From Oceaniferula flava (GTDB lineage Bacteria; Verrucomicrobiota; Verrucomicrobiia; Verrucomicrobiales; Akkermansiaceae): DNA of 64,000 nucleotides. Below the pieces are notes generated by a model. That model was not told the DNA's origin. It did no database searches and was given only the letters and a program-made list of their open reading frames with translations. Positions 36,867 to 45,385 of this stretch are shown one piece after another. Position numbers and translations under genes: made by a program. Within the stretch, counting starts at the first letter, position 1, and every line of letters begins with the position of its first letter. Location: contig NZ_JAFBGL010000012.1 of NCBI RefSeq assembly GCF_016811075.1, positions 43,398-107,397 on the forward strand. The letters are read 5' to 3'.

Positions 36867-36884
36867 TTATTCGAGTTCGAATAA
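36867..36884 (-). promoter_or_regulatory. 18-nt palindrome upstream of the PEP-CTERM gene
   Basis: TTATTCGAGTTCGAATAA: two perfect 8-nt arms (TTATTCGA/TCGAATAA) around GT, 19-36 nt before the start codon at 36848. A symmetric site this close to a start suggests a repressor operator or a leader hairpin. The regulator is unknown. Confidence 0.45.
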
Positions 36885-37138
36885 GATGGGGGGGAAGAGA
36901 ATGAGGAGGTGGTTTTGGGATAAGCTCCGAGTCCAAGCCACACTCAATGAATGCATAGCCTAAAATCGTTGATTACACCTACACCTAGCACGCTTAATGT
37001 GAGGAATCAAACACTCTTTGATGCCAATGTAAGAAATGAAAGCCCAACGACAAAACCTTACACAATTAACTCGCGACAAGACTCTTAAATGTTTGTTTTT
37101 TGTAAGACCATACGCACCCATCGAGCCCGAATATGACA

Positions 37139-37789
37139 TCAAGGGGCCAGCCGAGACAAGATGCCGGGCAGGCAGGATCGCCACGACCAGGCACGGGTGG
37201 CGCTCACCACGGCTTCTTCATCACTGAGCCGGGGGAAGATGCGCTTTTTCTCCAAAACAACACAGGCCAGATCGGCGGCGCGGCGTTCTGCTGTGATGGT
37301 GAGAAACTGGGCGCAGGCGGCGAGGGCGCAGGAGGCCATAATGATTGCCAACACCCAAACGGCGGGCACCGCGCGAACGACCAGAGCAAAGGCCATCACC
37401 ACGGTGGTGAAGACGGGGAAGACGTGACCAAAACGGATTGCCCACTGTCGGCGAGCCAGCATCTTGGGCTCCCTGAGCGACAACAAATACAGCCCCACCT
37501 GCAGCGCGGCCTTGCCATGAGAACTGGCGCTCACACCGCTGGCCACCCCCGGGGGCAGCACCAGCCATTCTTTGCCATGATCGGGGGCGGCCGACCACCT
37601 GCGGGCCGGCGTTTTGATCTCGACTTGGCTCTGGCTGACCGAGTCCAACATCCTCCGTGACACCTCTTCCGCAGGCTTCGCAAGGCGCTTCTCCTTGAGA
37701 CTGTGCAGCACCCGGTCTGCATTGAATTTCCTGAGAATCACCGCCAAGAGAATAGGCAGAAGGGAGAGGAAAATGATGAGCCGCTGCAT
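37139..37789 (-). CDS. Membrane protein resembling a YugP-type protease without the zinc motif
   Basis: A 216-residue protein with an N-terminal helix (MQRLIIFLSLLPILLAVIL), a soluble loop, a central pair of helices (FGHVFPVFTTVVMAFALVVR, VWVLAIIMASCALAACAQFL) and a C-terminal tail (TAERRAADLACVVLEKKRIF, then SDEEAVVSATRAW). The order of helix, loop with HGKAALQVG, two helices and ERRAA..AL..L loosely follows YugP-like zinc membrane peptidases (HEVGHAIQ). The second Glu/His ligands are absent, so it would be inactive if related; this relation is uncertain. It lies 39 nt downstream of the 910-residue TPR gene. Confidence 0.55.
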   Translation of the reverse strand: MQRLIIFLSLLPILLAVILRKFNADRVLHSLKEKRLAKPAEEVSRRMLDSVSQSQVEIKTPARRWSAAPDHGKEWLVLPPGVASGVSASSHGKAALQVGLYLLSLREPKMLARRQWAIRFGHVFPVFTTVVMAFALVVRAVPAVWVLAIIMASCALAACAQFLTITAERRAADLACVVLEKKRIFPRLSDEEAVVSATRAWSWRSCLPGILSRLAP

Positions 37790-37828
37790 AGAGATACTGA
37801 AAACGAGGAGAGATGGCGAACGGCTGCC

Positions 37829-40561
37829 TTAGCGTGGCATGGGCGCAGTTTTGAATCGATCCAACTGCTTGCTCAGCTGGTTAAAGTTTAACACCACCTG
37901 GGTGTGGGTGCGGGGGCTGCCGTGGGCATGGGAGACGCTACTGGCGACGGCTTTTTCCGACCAGTCGATGGCCTTCTGACGATCTCCTTTGGCAAACCAA
38001 ACTTCCGCCATGGTATCGAGGTAAGCGCCTTGATGAGGGCGGACGCTCAGAGCTTTTTTCGAATGCTCCAGCGCATCGTCGAGTCGGCGCACAGCACGGG
38101 CAGCCAACCAGGCCACGGTGTTCTGTGAGTTGTGTGACTCCGGGTAGAGTTTGCAGGCCGCATTGACGTGCTCGTAGCTGTCGTTGAACCAGCGGTTGTA
38201 ATGCTCGTCGATGCCAGCCTCCCTCAGCGCGGGGAAAAAGACATCCGCCAGCGAGCCATCGCCGGGGATCAACTTGCGGGCAGCGTCCAGCTTGGCGATC
38301 GCACGGTCGCGCTGTCCCTTCTCGAGCAACGCCATTCCCTGACCAAACTCGGCATTGAAGCGACCGCGCAGGGCCAGCAGCACACCATCGTTGCTCTGCC
38401 CCCGCATACGCAGCTGGGAGTAGACTTCGGAAATCGCCGCGGCCTTGCTCCACTGCTTGGTGAGGTAGAGGTTCTCACCGTAGATCGAGAGGTAGAGAAT
38501 GGAGCTTTGGAAATCGGTCCCACCGGGCGATGCCATGATGGCGGCATGTTCCCACATTTTCACCGCCTCATCATCGTAGCCTGCACTGGAAAGCTCAGCC
38601 GCCACCTGGTTCAACGCGGAGGCATCCCCCATGGTCAGCATCAGGGCACGATCGTAAAGCTTGGCGGCCTGTTTCTTTTTCCCCATTTTGCGCAGAGTGA
38701 GGCTCCACTTGGCGAGGTTGAGGTAGTTGCCTGGTTTCTCCTCCGCTTCGGCCGCGTAGACCGGTTCGAGCTCGGCCCAGCGGTTCATCGCGGAGTCGAG
38801 AAAGGTCTTGGCATTGGCCCAGCGGGCATTTTTTCCAGCCAGCTTCTCAGCGATGCCGAGCGCAGCTTTGAAGTCGTTCCGATTGACAGCAAAGGCATAC
38901 AGCGACTCAACACGCAGGTTCTGGGCGATGCCATTGTTCTGCTGCGGATCCTGAGCTTCGGCGAGAAGCGCCTGATGAATGGCGTCGGTCTCGTTGTTCG
39001 GATCGGCGATGATGCCAGCGAGCAGGGACAGCTCGCGAAGGGCCTCATTGAGATCCTCAGGGTGACGTTTTTTCACCGCCGACCACATTTCCGTGACGGT
39101 TTTATTGGAGCCGAGAAGTTTCGACACGCTGACGTCCATCAGATTGTCCTCGTTCCCTCGTTTCTGGATAAATTTCACTGCCAGCCAGCCGAGATCCATC
39201 ACGCGCATTTGCGGCAACAGCTCAAACCAAGCGTCTTCTCCGTCCTCCTCGAGTGCCTTCATCAGCGGCGACATGACGGCCATGCAGTGCTCGCCTTCAC
39301 CGTGGCGGTATAGGAAGCTGGTCAGTATCAGGAGACGCTCAAAATACTCTTCCTGATCATGGTCATCGTCCATCGCGGCGTCCGTGTTCTTAGCGACCCA
39401 CTTGCTGTAGGGAGATTTTGCATCGCGTTCGATGCCTAACAACTCCAAACAACGCTCGGGCGACTCGATGCTATCGTAGTAATCGATGGCCGTGATCACG
39501 TCATGTTTGGTTAACAGCCCAATCGCCTCGTCACGGTAGCCATTGGCAGCCAAACAGATCGCAGCCTGCGGTGCGGAATCGTCACCGTTGACCATGCGCA
39601 CGAGTTCGCGAGCAATGAGATCGGCCTCCTTGGTTTTCCCTTCGAGCCGTGCCCGTTGCAGCTGATAGGAAAGTCCGAGGATGGCGCTCACCTGGCCGTT
39701 TTGACCACTGGCATCAAGCCACGGCATGGCATTGCCGGTGAAAATACGCATGCCATTTGCCAGTAAATTCAGTCCGGCAAGGTCAGCTTCTTTGATGGCG
39801 GCCTTCAGGTTACCATTCGCTCGGTGCAGCGACATTCTCCAGAGGGCACCTTTTTGCCCAGGCATGCCGGCTGCCAGCTTCAATTGCTGGTCGAGCTGCC
39901 CCTGACGGACATAGAACCAGGCACGCATGCCCATGTTCGTTTCGTTGTCTCCAGTGAGTTCAAGAACGTCGGCGGCGAGTTGGAAATCACCGGCCACAAT
40001 TGCCTCGCGGGCTGCTTGACCGGCGGAAATTTGCACCAGCTCAGCCATGCGTGCGCGCGATTCGGCGAGGGGCTCGATGTTGGCCAGATGGATCACCTGG
40101 CGCCATTGGCTGAGCTCCATGAGCTTGCGCAAGATGACCAGTTTTCCTTCGATGTCGCCTGTGGAAAATTCCATCACCAACTGCTTCACCTCCTCCGGAC
40201 TATCGGGGAGGACGCCGGCGGAAATATAAAGAATCAGCTCTTCGGCCCGGGCGCGCACTTCCGGATCCCCGGCAGCGGCCGCGTTGCGCAGGCTGGCAAG
40301 TGCAGGTCGGCCTTTCTGCCAGAGCGTGGCCATGGCCTTCTCGCGGGTGGTGAATGACTCGTCACCCAGCTCGGCAATCAAGGTAGCGAGATCGGAAACC
40401 GGCTCGACGCTGGCAGCTTGCTCTCCACCACCGGCTGCCGCAGACGCATGCCCAGCACTGAGAATGGGCGACACGCAGAGGACACAGGCGGCCAGCCATC
40501 GGCTACCTGAGGATAACTTGCTGCGGCTTTGCGAATAACGAATCATAGGTTTCACATTCAT
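37829..40561 (-). CDS. Large secreted HEAT/TPR repeat protein
   Basis: A 910-residue exported protein. The ATG at 40561 was chosen over a TTG at 40573; the signal peptide spans about 1-45 (GSRWLAACVLCVSPILSAGH, cleavage after ASA). It opens with HEAT-like helices (LATLIAELGDESFTTREKAM, LWQKGRPALASLRNAAAAGD), continues as helical repeats of about 35 residues through the middle, and has clear TPRs near the end (AAKLYDRALMLTMGDASALN, LDDALEHSKKALSVRPHQGA, AEVWFAKGDRQKAIDWSEKA). It is probably a periplasmic scaffold. The next gene starts 39 nt later on the same strand. Confidence 0.8.
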   Translation of the reverse strand: MNVKPMIRYSQSRSKLSSGSRWLAACVLCVSPILSAGHASAAAGGGEQAASVEPVSDLATLIAELGDESFTTREKAMATLWQKGRPALASLRNAAAAGDPEVRARAEELILYISAGVLPDSPEEVKQLVMEFSTGDIEGKLVILRKLMELSQWRQVIHLANIEPLAESRARMAELVQISAGQAAREAIVAGDFQLAADVLELTGDNETNMGMRAWFYVRQGQLDQQLKLAAGMPGQKGALWRMSLHRANGNLKAAIKEADLAGLNLLANGMRIFTGNAMPWLDASGQNGQVSAILGLSYQLQRARLEGKTKEADLIARELVRMVNGDDSAPQAAICLAANGYRDEAIGLLTKHDVITAIDYYDSIESPERCLELLGIERDAKSPYSKWVAKNTDAAMDDDHDQEEYFERLLILTSFLYRHGEGEHCMAVMSPLMKALEEDGEDAWFELLPQMRVMDLGWLAVKFIQKRGNEDNLMDVSVSKLLGSNKTVTEMWSAVKKRHPEDLNEALRELSLLAGIIADPNNETDAIHQALLAEAQDPQQNNGIAQNLRVESLYAFAVNRNDFKAALGIAEKLAGKNARWANAKTFLDSAMNRWAELEPVYAAEAEEKPGNYLNLAKWSLTLRKMGKKKQAAKLYDRALMLTMGDASALNQVAAELSSAGYDDEAVKMWEHAAIMASPGGTDFQSSILYLSIYGENLYLTKQWSKAAAISEVYSQLRMRGQSNDGVLLALRGRFNAEFGQGMALLEKGQRDRAIAKLDAARKLIPGDGSLADVFFPALREAGIDEHYNRWFNDSYEHVNAACKLYPESHNSQNTVAWLAARAVRRLDDALEHSKKALSVRPHQGAYLDTMAEVWFAKGDRQKAIDWSEKAVASSVSHAHGSPRTHTQVVLNFNQLSKQLDRFKTAPMPR

Positions 40562-40640
40562 CTCTATGGGCAAATTTGCAATGTTATAAAATGAGGTTCA
40601 TTCGCTAATCCTTTCTGGAACAACGACTGGAAGAGCCTCT

Positions 40641-41633
40641 TTATTGGACCTTTTTCAGCCAGTTGGCAGCATCCTTGAAGATACGCTCGCGATGTTGATC
40701 ATACATCAGCAAGTGGTAGGAGTCAGGGTAGTATTTCCGAGCCTTGGTGGTGGTTTCCGGCAGGTGTTGGAAAAACTCCTTCACATTCTCTTCCGGGGTA
40801 AAGATGTCGCGGCCTCCATGGAGCACCAGCACCGGGCATCGGATCGACTCCGCCATCTCCGGCATTTCCTCCGCCAGATCGCCGAGGGTGAGTAGTAACC
40901 GCAGGGTGTAACGGCGAATATACCAGGCATTTTTTGCCGCCTGCTCTTCGTGGATGTCATCCTGGGTGACCACAGCCCGTTCGCCATCGGAGAGCGATTC
41001 CAGCGAGATCCGCAGGGTCGGGAGCAAAAAGGTGCTGATCCTGACGGCGGCCACTTTCCACAGGGGGAGCTTGTTCTGAATCCCGACGATGGGAGAGGAA
41101 AGGATCAACGCATCCGGCTTCTTCATCCCCGGAGGCGTGTTAGAATAGGCGTGGGTAGCAATCAGCGAGCCCATGCTCTCGCCAAACCAAATGACCTTGG
41201 CATTAGGGTGATTTTTTCGCACAAGCGCGGTGAAAGTGTAGAGATCTTTATACCAAGATTTGGCACTGCGGATATCACCACGCCGTTCGACTTTGGGATC
41301 GAGCCCCTGACCTCGGGTTTCTGCCGCGTAGAGCGCGGTATCAGGCGCATTTTTCTTCAGGTAGTCACTAAGGTTCTCGTAGTCCCCAGCATGCCCGGAA
41401 ATACCGTGGACTCCGATCACTACCGTTTTCGGTTCCTCTTTTTTCGGCAGCCATTTTTTGTAGCCTAAGCGATCGCCATCGTAGCTGACATATTGCTTGT
41501 CCTCGAGTCGCGGTTTGTCTTTCACCATGGGTTTCACTTTCGTCGAGTTGGCACAGGACGGCAGGACCACCATCAATAGGGTGGCCGCCAGGATCCGCAG
41601 GGAGCGGCGTCGTTGGGGAATCGAAATCAACAT
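40641..41633 (-). CDS. Lipoprotein alpha/beta hydrolase (monoacylglycerol-lipase-like)
   Basis: A 330-residue protein with a lipoprotein-type signal (LLMVVLPSCANST, Cys about 27). The hydrolase core follows: oxyanion strand VVIGVHGISGHAGDY (about 71), LYAAETRGQGLDP, nucleophile elbow WFGESMGSLIA (Ser in GESMG, about 152), the Asp in LHGGRDIFTPEE (about 275) and the His in PDSYHLLMYD (about 307). The wording matches lysophospholipase/monoglyceride lipase (Hydrolase_4) members. It probably acts at the envelope on lipid esters. Confidence 0.88.
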   Translation of the reverse strand: MLISIPQRRRSLRILAATLLMVVLPSCANSTKVKPMVKDKPRLEDKQYVSYDGDRLGYKKWLPKKEEPKTVVIGVHGISGHAGDYENLSDYLKKNAPDTALYAAETRGQGLDPKVERRGDIRSAKSWYKDLYTFTALVRKNHPNAKVIWFGESMGSLIATHAYSNTPPGMKKPDALILSSPIVGIQNKLPLWKVAAVRISTFLLPTLRISLESLSDGERAVVTQDDIHEEQAAKNAWYIRRYTLRLLLTLGDLAEEMPEMAESIRCPVLVLHGGRDIFTPEENVKEFFQHLPETTTKARKYYPDSYHLLMYDQHRERIFKDAANWLKKVQ

Positions 41634-41742
41634 CTGTGCGGCGTTAGCATGGTGCCACTTATGGCCCTTGGCAAGTCCCCATCAAGCGGACGCGCTCAGT
41701 GAAGTGCTTGCGCTTTGCCCGCTTTCGGTGTTTGCTGGAGAC

Positions 41743-42123
41743 GTGCTCCAAATAGTATTCAACGAAATCAGTGCCGCGGAAATTTCCAGACTGGACACGC
41801 TCGATCAACTCGAGCTGCTCGACGCCTTCAAGGTGAGCGAATCCGACCTCAAGGACCTCGATACCCAAGAAGGTGACGATGGCGAGCGGCTGGGCAAGAT
41901 GGTGCGTGACGGCACCACCCTGTATCGATTCCGCACCGACGACTACCGGATCTATTTCGAAGTCAGTGACAAAACCGTGATCGTGCATCGGGTCATGAAT
42001 AAGAACTCGTTCTCAGACTTCATGTTCCGTTCCAAGATGCCACTCTCCGAAGACGAGGAGCTTTCCAAATCCAAGCACTTCTGGAAATTGATCGATGAAG
42101 GCCGGAATGCACGCCGCATGTAA
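41743..42123 (+). CDS. Orphan RelE/ParE-like protein
   Basis: Coding character begins near 41743, where GTG is the best available start in this frame; no ATG is in frame nearby. The 126-residue product starts LQIVFNEISAAEISRLDTLD. Its RelE-fold core is KMVRDGTTLYRFRTDDYRIY then FEVSDKTVIVHRVMNKNS. This is the Y-R-(L/F)-R...DYRI.(Y)..V.....V...V pattern of type II mRNA interferases. The C-terminal extension (SEDEELSKSKHFWKLIDEGR) is unusual. No antitoxin gene is adjacent on either side, so toxicity is doubtful; it may be a housekeeping relative. Confidence 0.65.
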   Translation: MLQIVFNEISAAEISRLDTLDQLELLDAFKVSESDLKDLDTQEGDDGERLGKMVRDGTTLYRFRTDDYRIYFEVSDKTVIVHRVMNKNSFSDFMFRSKMPLSEDEELSKSKHFWKLIDEGRNARRM

Positions 42124-42247
42124 GGGCTAAGTGGCTAGCGCTACATGACGCAGGGGGGCGAGAGAACTCGCATCATTTGCTGGTTAAAAAAATCGCCTAC
42201 ATTCTATCTTTTTTTCCCTAACTCACTGTGATAATAACTTAGTTCTT

Positions 42248-42844
42248 ATGACAAAGTGGATTGTGCATGGAATCATTTTCCTGATCGTAGCTGGCGTGGT
42301 AACCGCCACATTTGTGAATACTGACCCTCAAGACGACACCAGTGCCGTCTATCAGCTGCCAGCTCTGATGCTTGCCGGTGTTTATGCCGGGATTTTATTC
42401 ATCATGTATGTGCTGCCCGCCATCACAGACCGAGCCACTCATATGGTGCTCGACTCCAATGAGATGGTGGAGGCCGATCCCCTGCACGATGCCCGCGCTG
42501 CCTACGCCCGGGGCGACTATGAAGACGCCATCGAAGTTTATCGCAGCGTCATGGATGACGATCCTTACAATCGCCTGCCATGGGTAGAGGTCGCCAAAAT
42601 TCAGCACGACAACCTCGAAGACCCGGATGCCGCGATTCTAACACTTCGGGCCGCATTGGAAAGCCACGAGTGGCCGGTCAACGATGCCGCCTACTTCATG
42701 AGCCGCCTGTCTGAAATTTACATTGAAGATAAAGAAGACACCGCTTCGGGGATCTCCATTCTGCAGCAGATGATCGAGCTCTTCCCGGAGACGCGCCACT
42801 CTGCGAATGCCACGCACAAGTTGCGTGAGATGGGGGCCATGTAA
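42248..42844 (+). CDS. Membrane-anchored TPR protein
   Basis: A 198-residue protein with two N-terminal helices (about 4-23 WIVHGIIFLIVAGVVTATFV, 37-58 LPALMLAGVYAGILFIMYVL) and a C-terminal TPR part: ARAAYARGDYEDAIEVYRSV (about 83), DPDAAILTLRAALESHEWPV and ASGISILQQMIELFPETRHS. A bridging or adaptor role at the membrane is inferred. It ends 84 nt before comEC on the same strand. The promoter may lie in the AT-rich 124 nt before it. Confidence 0.78.
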   Translation: MTKWIVHGIIFLIVAGVVTATFVNTDPQDDTSAVYQLPALMLAGVYAGILFIMYVLPAITDRATHMVLDSNEMVEADPLHDARAAYARGDYEDAIEVYRSVMDDDPYNRLPWVEVAKIQHDNLEDPDAAILTLRAALESHEWPVNDAAYFMSRLSEIYIEDKEDTASGISILQQMIELFPETRHSANATHKLREMGAM

Positions 42845-42928
42845 CAAGCGCTGCTCCAGCTCCTCCAATCGCGTCAGCCGCAAGTGCATTCTTGCCCCGG
42901 AATTTGCTCATGATAGGCTTCTCGACTT

Positions 42929-45226
42929 GTGGCATCTCACCGTTCCATCTTTCGCGTTTTCTCACGCTGCCCGCTATGGTCTCTGGTGCTGGGAGTGCTA
43001 GCCGGTGTGCTGCTGGCCGATCAATGGGGACTGACATGGTGGCTCCCACTGGCTTCGGCTGCTTGCTTGATCAGCTTAGCCGTCAGAAAAACCACGCCCG
43101 TCTTGATGCTGACGGGCCTCGCGCTCGCTTACGGTCTGCATGGATGGACCATTGAGAATCAACAGAAGTGGCTGACAGCGCTCGATCCTACCTATCATAG
43201 CCTTCATCTGAAAATCGAAGGCGTCGTGGTCGATGCCGGCCCACGCGGTATGGGGCCTTACCTGATCAAGGTCACCGAAACGCCACCTGAACTCCAGCTG
43301 CCCAACAGAGTGCGGGTTCAGCTTTCCAATGACGTCCCCTTTTCACAGCGACCAGATCCACCGCTGCAGTATGGCGATGTGATTCAAGTGGCGGGGAAAT
43401 TGACACCCGTTCCGAAATTGCGGAACCCATATGGCTTTGACTCCCGCACCTGGCTGCACCGTCAGGGAACCAATCTCATCATGCATCCCAGCCAGGCGCC
43501 CGAGCTGCTTGGCGTCAGCTGGCCGAGGGTTCCGGTTCGCACCATGTCGCGCTGGAATACGGTGCTGCGTGAAAAGATGACGGCCGGTCTTGCCGCTGAT
43601 TCTCAAGAAGCCCAGCTCATTCGCGCGGTGGTGTTAGGGGAACGACCTCCCAAACCTTCTGCGATGTTAGAAGACTTCCGTAACAGCGGCACTTTGCATG
43701 TTTTTGCCGTGAGTGGGCTGCACGTGGGTATGGTGGGCACCATCATTGGTCTGGTATTGTGGTTCCTGCGGGTGCCTCGCTGGGCTTTGATCACCTTTAC
43801 CATCCTGGGCATGGCGATGTATGCGGGAGTGACCGGGCTGCGACCACCATCCGTGCGCGCCGTTCTGATGGCCACGGTGTTTCTCTCAGGTTTCCTGATC
43901 CAGAGGAGGCCCACCTTAATCAACAGCCTGGCCGCCAGCGCGGTGGTGGTTTTACTCTGGGACGGGCATCAGCTTTTCACCCCGGGTTTCCAGCTTTCCT
44001 ATGGCGTCCTGTTAGCTCTCGCCATGCTCGCGGGAATCTGGGCAAGGGTGCTGAGACCCATGGGGGAGATCGATCCCTTCATGCCGCACCTCCTACTCAG
44101 CCCATGGCAGGAACGTATTTTGAACGGGCGAAAGTGGTTGAAAAACTCACTGTCCATCTCGCTGGCCGCTTGGATGGGATCGGCGCCGCTGATGTGGCTG
44201 CATTTTGGCATCGTCACCCCGATTGCGGTGATCGCCGGCATTCCTTTGATGCTCATGGTTTTCTTCATTCTCGCGCTGGCTATGCTGGGACTGGCTGCAG
44301 GAGTACTCTGGCAACCGGCAGCGGTTACCATCAACCATGCCAACGCGGCCATCGCCAAGGCCACCTATTCCACCGCCCGCGTCTTCGCCGAACTACCGGG
44401 CAGCCACTGGTTGCGCCCCACCGACACGGAATCGGGCAATCGCATCATCGTCTTCGACATCCCCCAAGGTGGCGGAGCGAGCATCATTGATCTCGGTGGT
44501 GGGATATTGTTAGACTGCGGTAGGCAGGATCATCTGTATCGGCATGTGCTGCCCACCTTGAATGCCTTGAGGGTTTCCCCGGACTCATTGATCATCAGCC
44601 ATGCAGAGGCCGGGCATAGCGGCGGCATGAGCCACTGCCTGAGCAACTTCCATCCCAAGCAGGCCCTGATCCCACGCACCGATCTCCGCAGCCCGAGCTA
44701 TCGCGAATTTCTCACACAGGCCGAAGCCGAGCACTGCCGCTTAGTGATCCCCCGTCTCGGACAAAAGTTCCAAATCGAGCCTGGCGCTTATTTGGAAACA
44801 TTACACGCACCGGCGGAGTTGGACGGCTACGGACTGGCCGACGACACCGGCCTGGTCCTACGTCTCCACTGGCATGGGTGGCGGATTCTTTTCACCGGCG
44901 ATGCCGGCTACACCACTGAGCGCCGTATGCTGGACTCCGGCATGGACCTCAGCGCCGATGTCATCGTCATGGGCCGCAATTCCGGCGATTTCACCGGCAG
45001 CTACGAGTTCTACCAAGCGGTGTCACCGCAGGCAATCGTAACCACCAACTACCACTTTCCGAGCCAAGAGCGAGTCACCCAGAGCTGGCTTAAAACGGTG
45101 GAAAAACTCAACATCACCGTCTTTGATCAGCAACAAAGCGGGGCGGTCACAATGACTCTGGACATCGGTAGCCTGACGCTCAAGCCGATGCTGCCGGAAA
45201 GCCAGCCCCTGACGCTGCGGCGGTAA
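42929..45226 (+). CDS. comEC: ComEC/Rec2 family DNA uptake protein with altered metallo-beta-lactamase motif
   Basis: A 765-residue protein. The N-terminal part has helices and an OB-like domain (about 95-190, LKIEGVVVDAGPRGMGPYLI). The central Competence domain (about 235-480) has FAVSGLHVGMVGTIIGLVLW and GLRPPSVRAVLMATVFL, the family signature, and its helices form the channel for single-stranded DNA. The C-terminal beta-lactamase-like domain (about 510-745) reads SHAEAGHSGGM where active ComEC has HxDxDHxGG-type residues, so metal ligands are changed, although the later LFTGDAG is intact. GTG start. The LolC/E gene lies just downstream. No other competence genes are present. Confidence 0.88.
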   Translation: MASHRSIFRVFSRCPLWSLVLGVLAGVLLADQWGLTWWLPLASAACLISLAVRKTTPVLMLTGLALAYGLHGWTIENQQKWLTALDPTYHSLHLKIEGVVVDAGPRGMGPYLIKVTETPPELQLPNRVRVQLSNDVPFSQRPDPPLQYGDVIQVAGKLTPVPKLRNPYGFDSRTWLHRQGTNLIMHPSQAPELLGVSWPRVPVRTMSRWNTVLREKMTAGLAADSQEAQLIRAVVLGERPPKPSAMLEDFRNSGTLHVFAVSGLHVGMVGTIIGLVLWFLRVPRWALITFTILGMAMYAGVTGLRPPSVRAVLMATVFLSGFLIQRRPTLINSLAASAVVVLLWDGHQLFTPGFQLSYGVLLALAMLAGIWARVLRPMGEIDPFMPHLLLSPWQERILNGRKWLKNSLSISLAAWMGSAPLMWLHFGIVTPIAVIAGIPLMLMVFFILALAMLGLAAGVLWQPAAVTINHANAAIAKATYSTARVFAELPGSHWLRPTDTESGNRIIVFDIPQGGGASIIDLGGGILLDCGRQDHLYRHVLPTLNALRVSPDSLIISHAEAGHSGGMSHCLSNFHPKQALIPRTDLRSPSYREFLTQAEAEHCRLVIPRLGQKFQIEPGAYLETLHAPAELDGYGLADDTGLVLRLHWHGWRILFTGDAGYTTERRMLDSGMDLSADVIVMGRNSGDFTGSYEFYQAVSPQAIVTTNYHFPSQERVTQSWLKTVEKLNITVFDQQQSGAVTMTLDIGSLTLKPMLPESQPLTLRR

Positions 45227-45385
45227 TTTTCCGTAGGGACAGCGCCAGAGCGACTATTCATTGGACAAGAGGGCAGGAAGGTATCATTTTTTCGCCGCCT
45301 CAAACAACCCGGCACCAACGTCATCGTTAGAAAAAACTTCAGCCTGCTGCTCGCCCTGCGCTATCTTAACCCACTGCGCACCCAC

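Noticed and set aside
38168..39313. 381-codon plus-strand frame opposite the large TPR gene
   Set aside because: Mirror of a strongly supported minus-strand gene with signal peptide and TPRs; no motif of its own.
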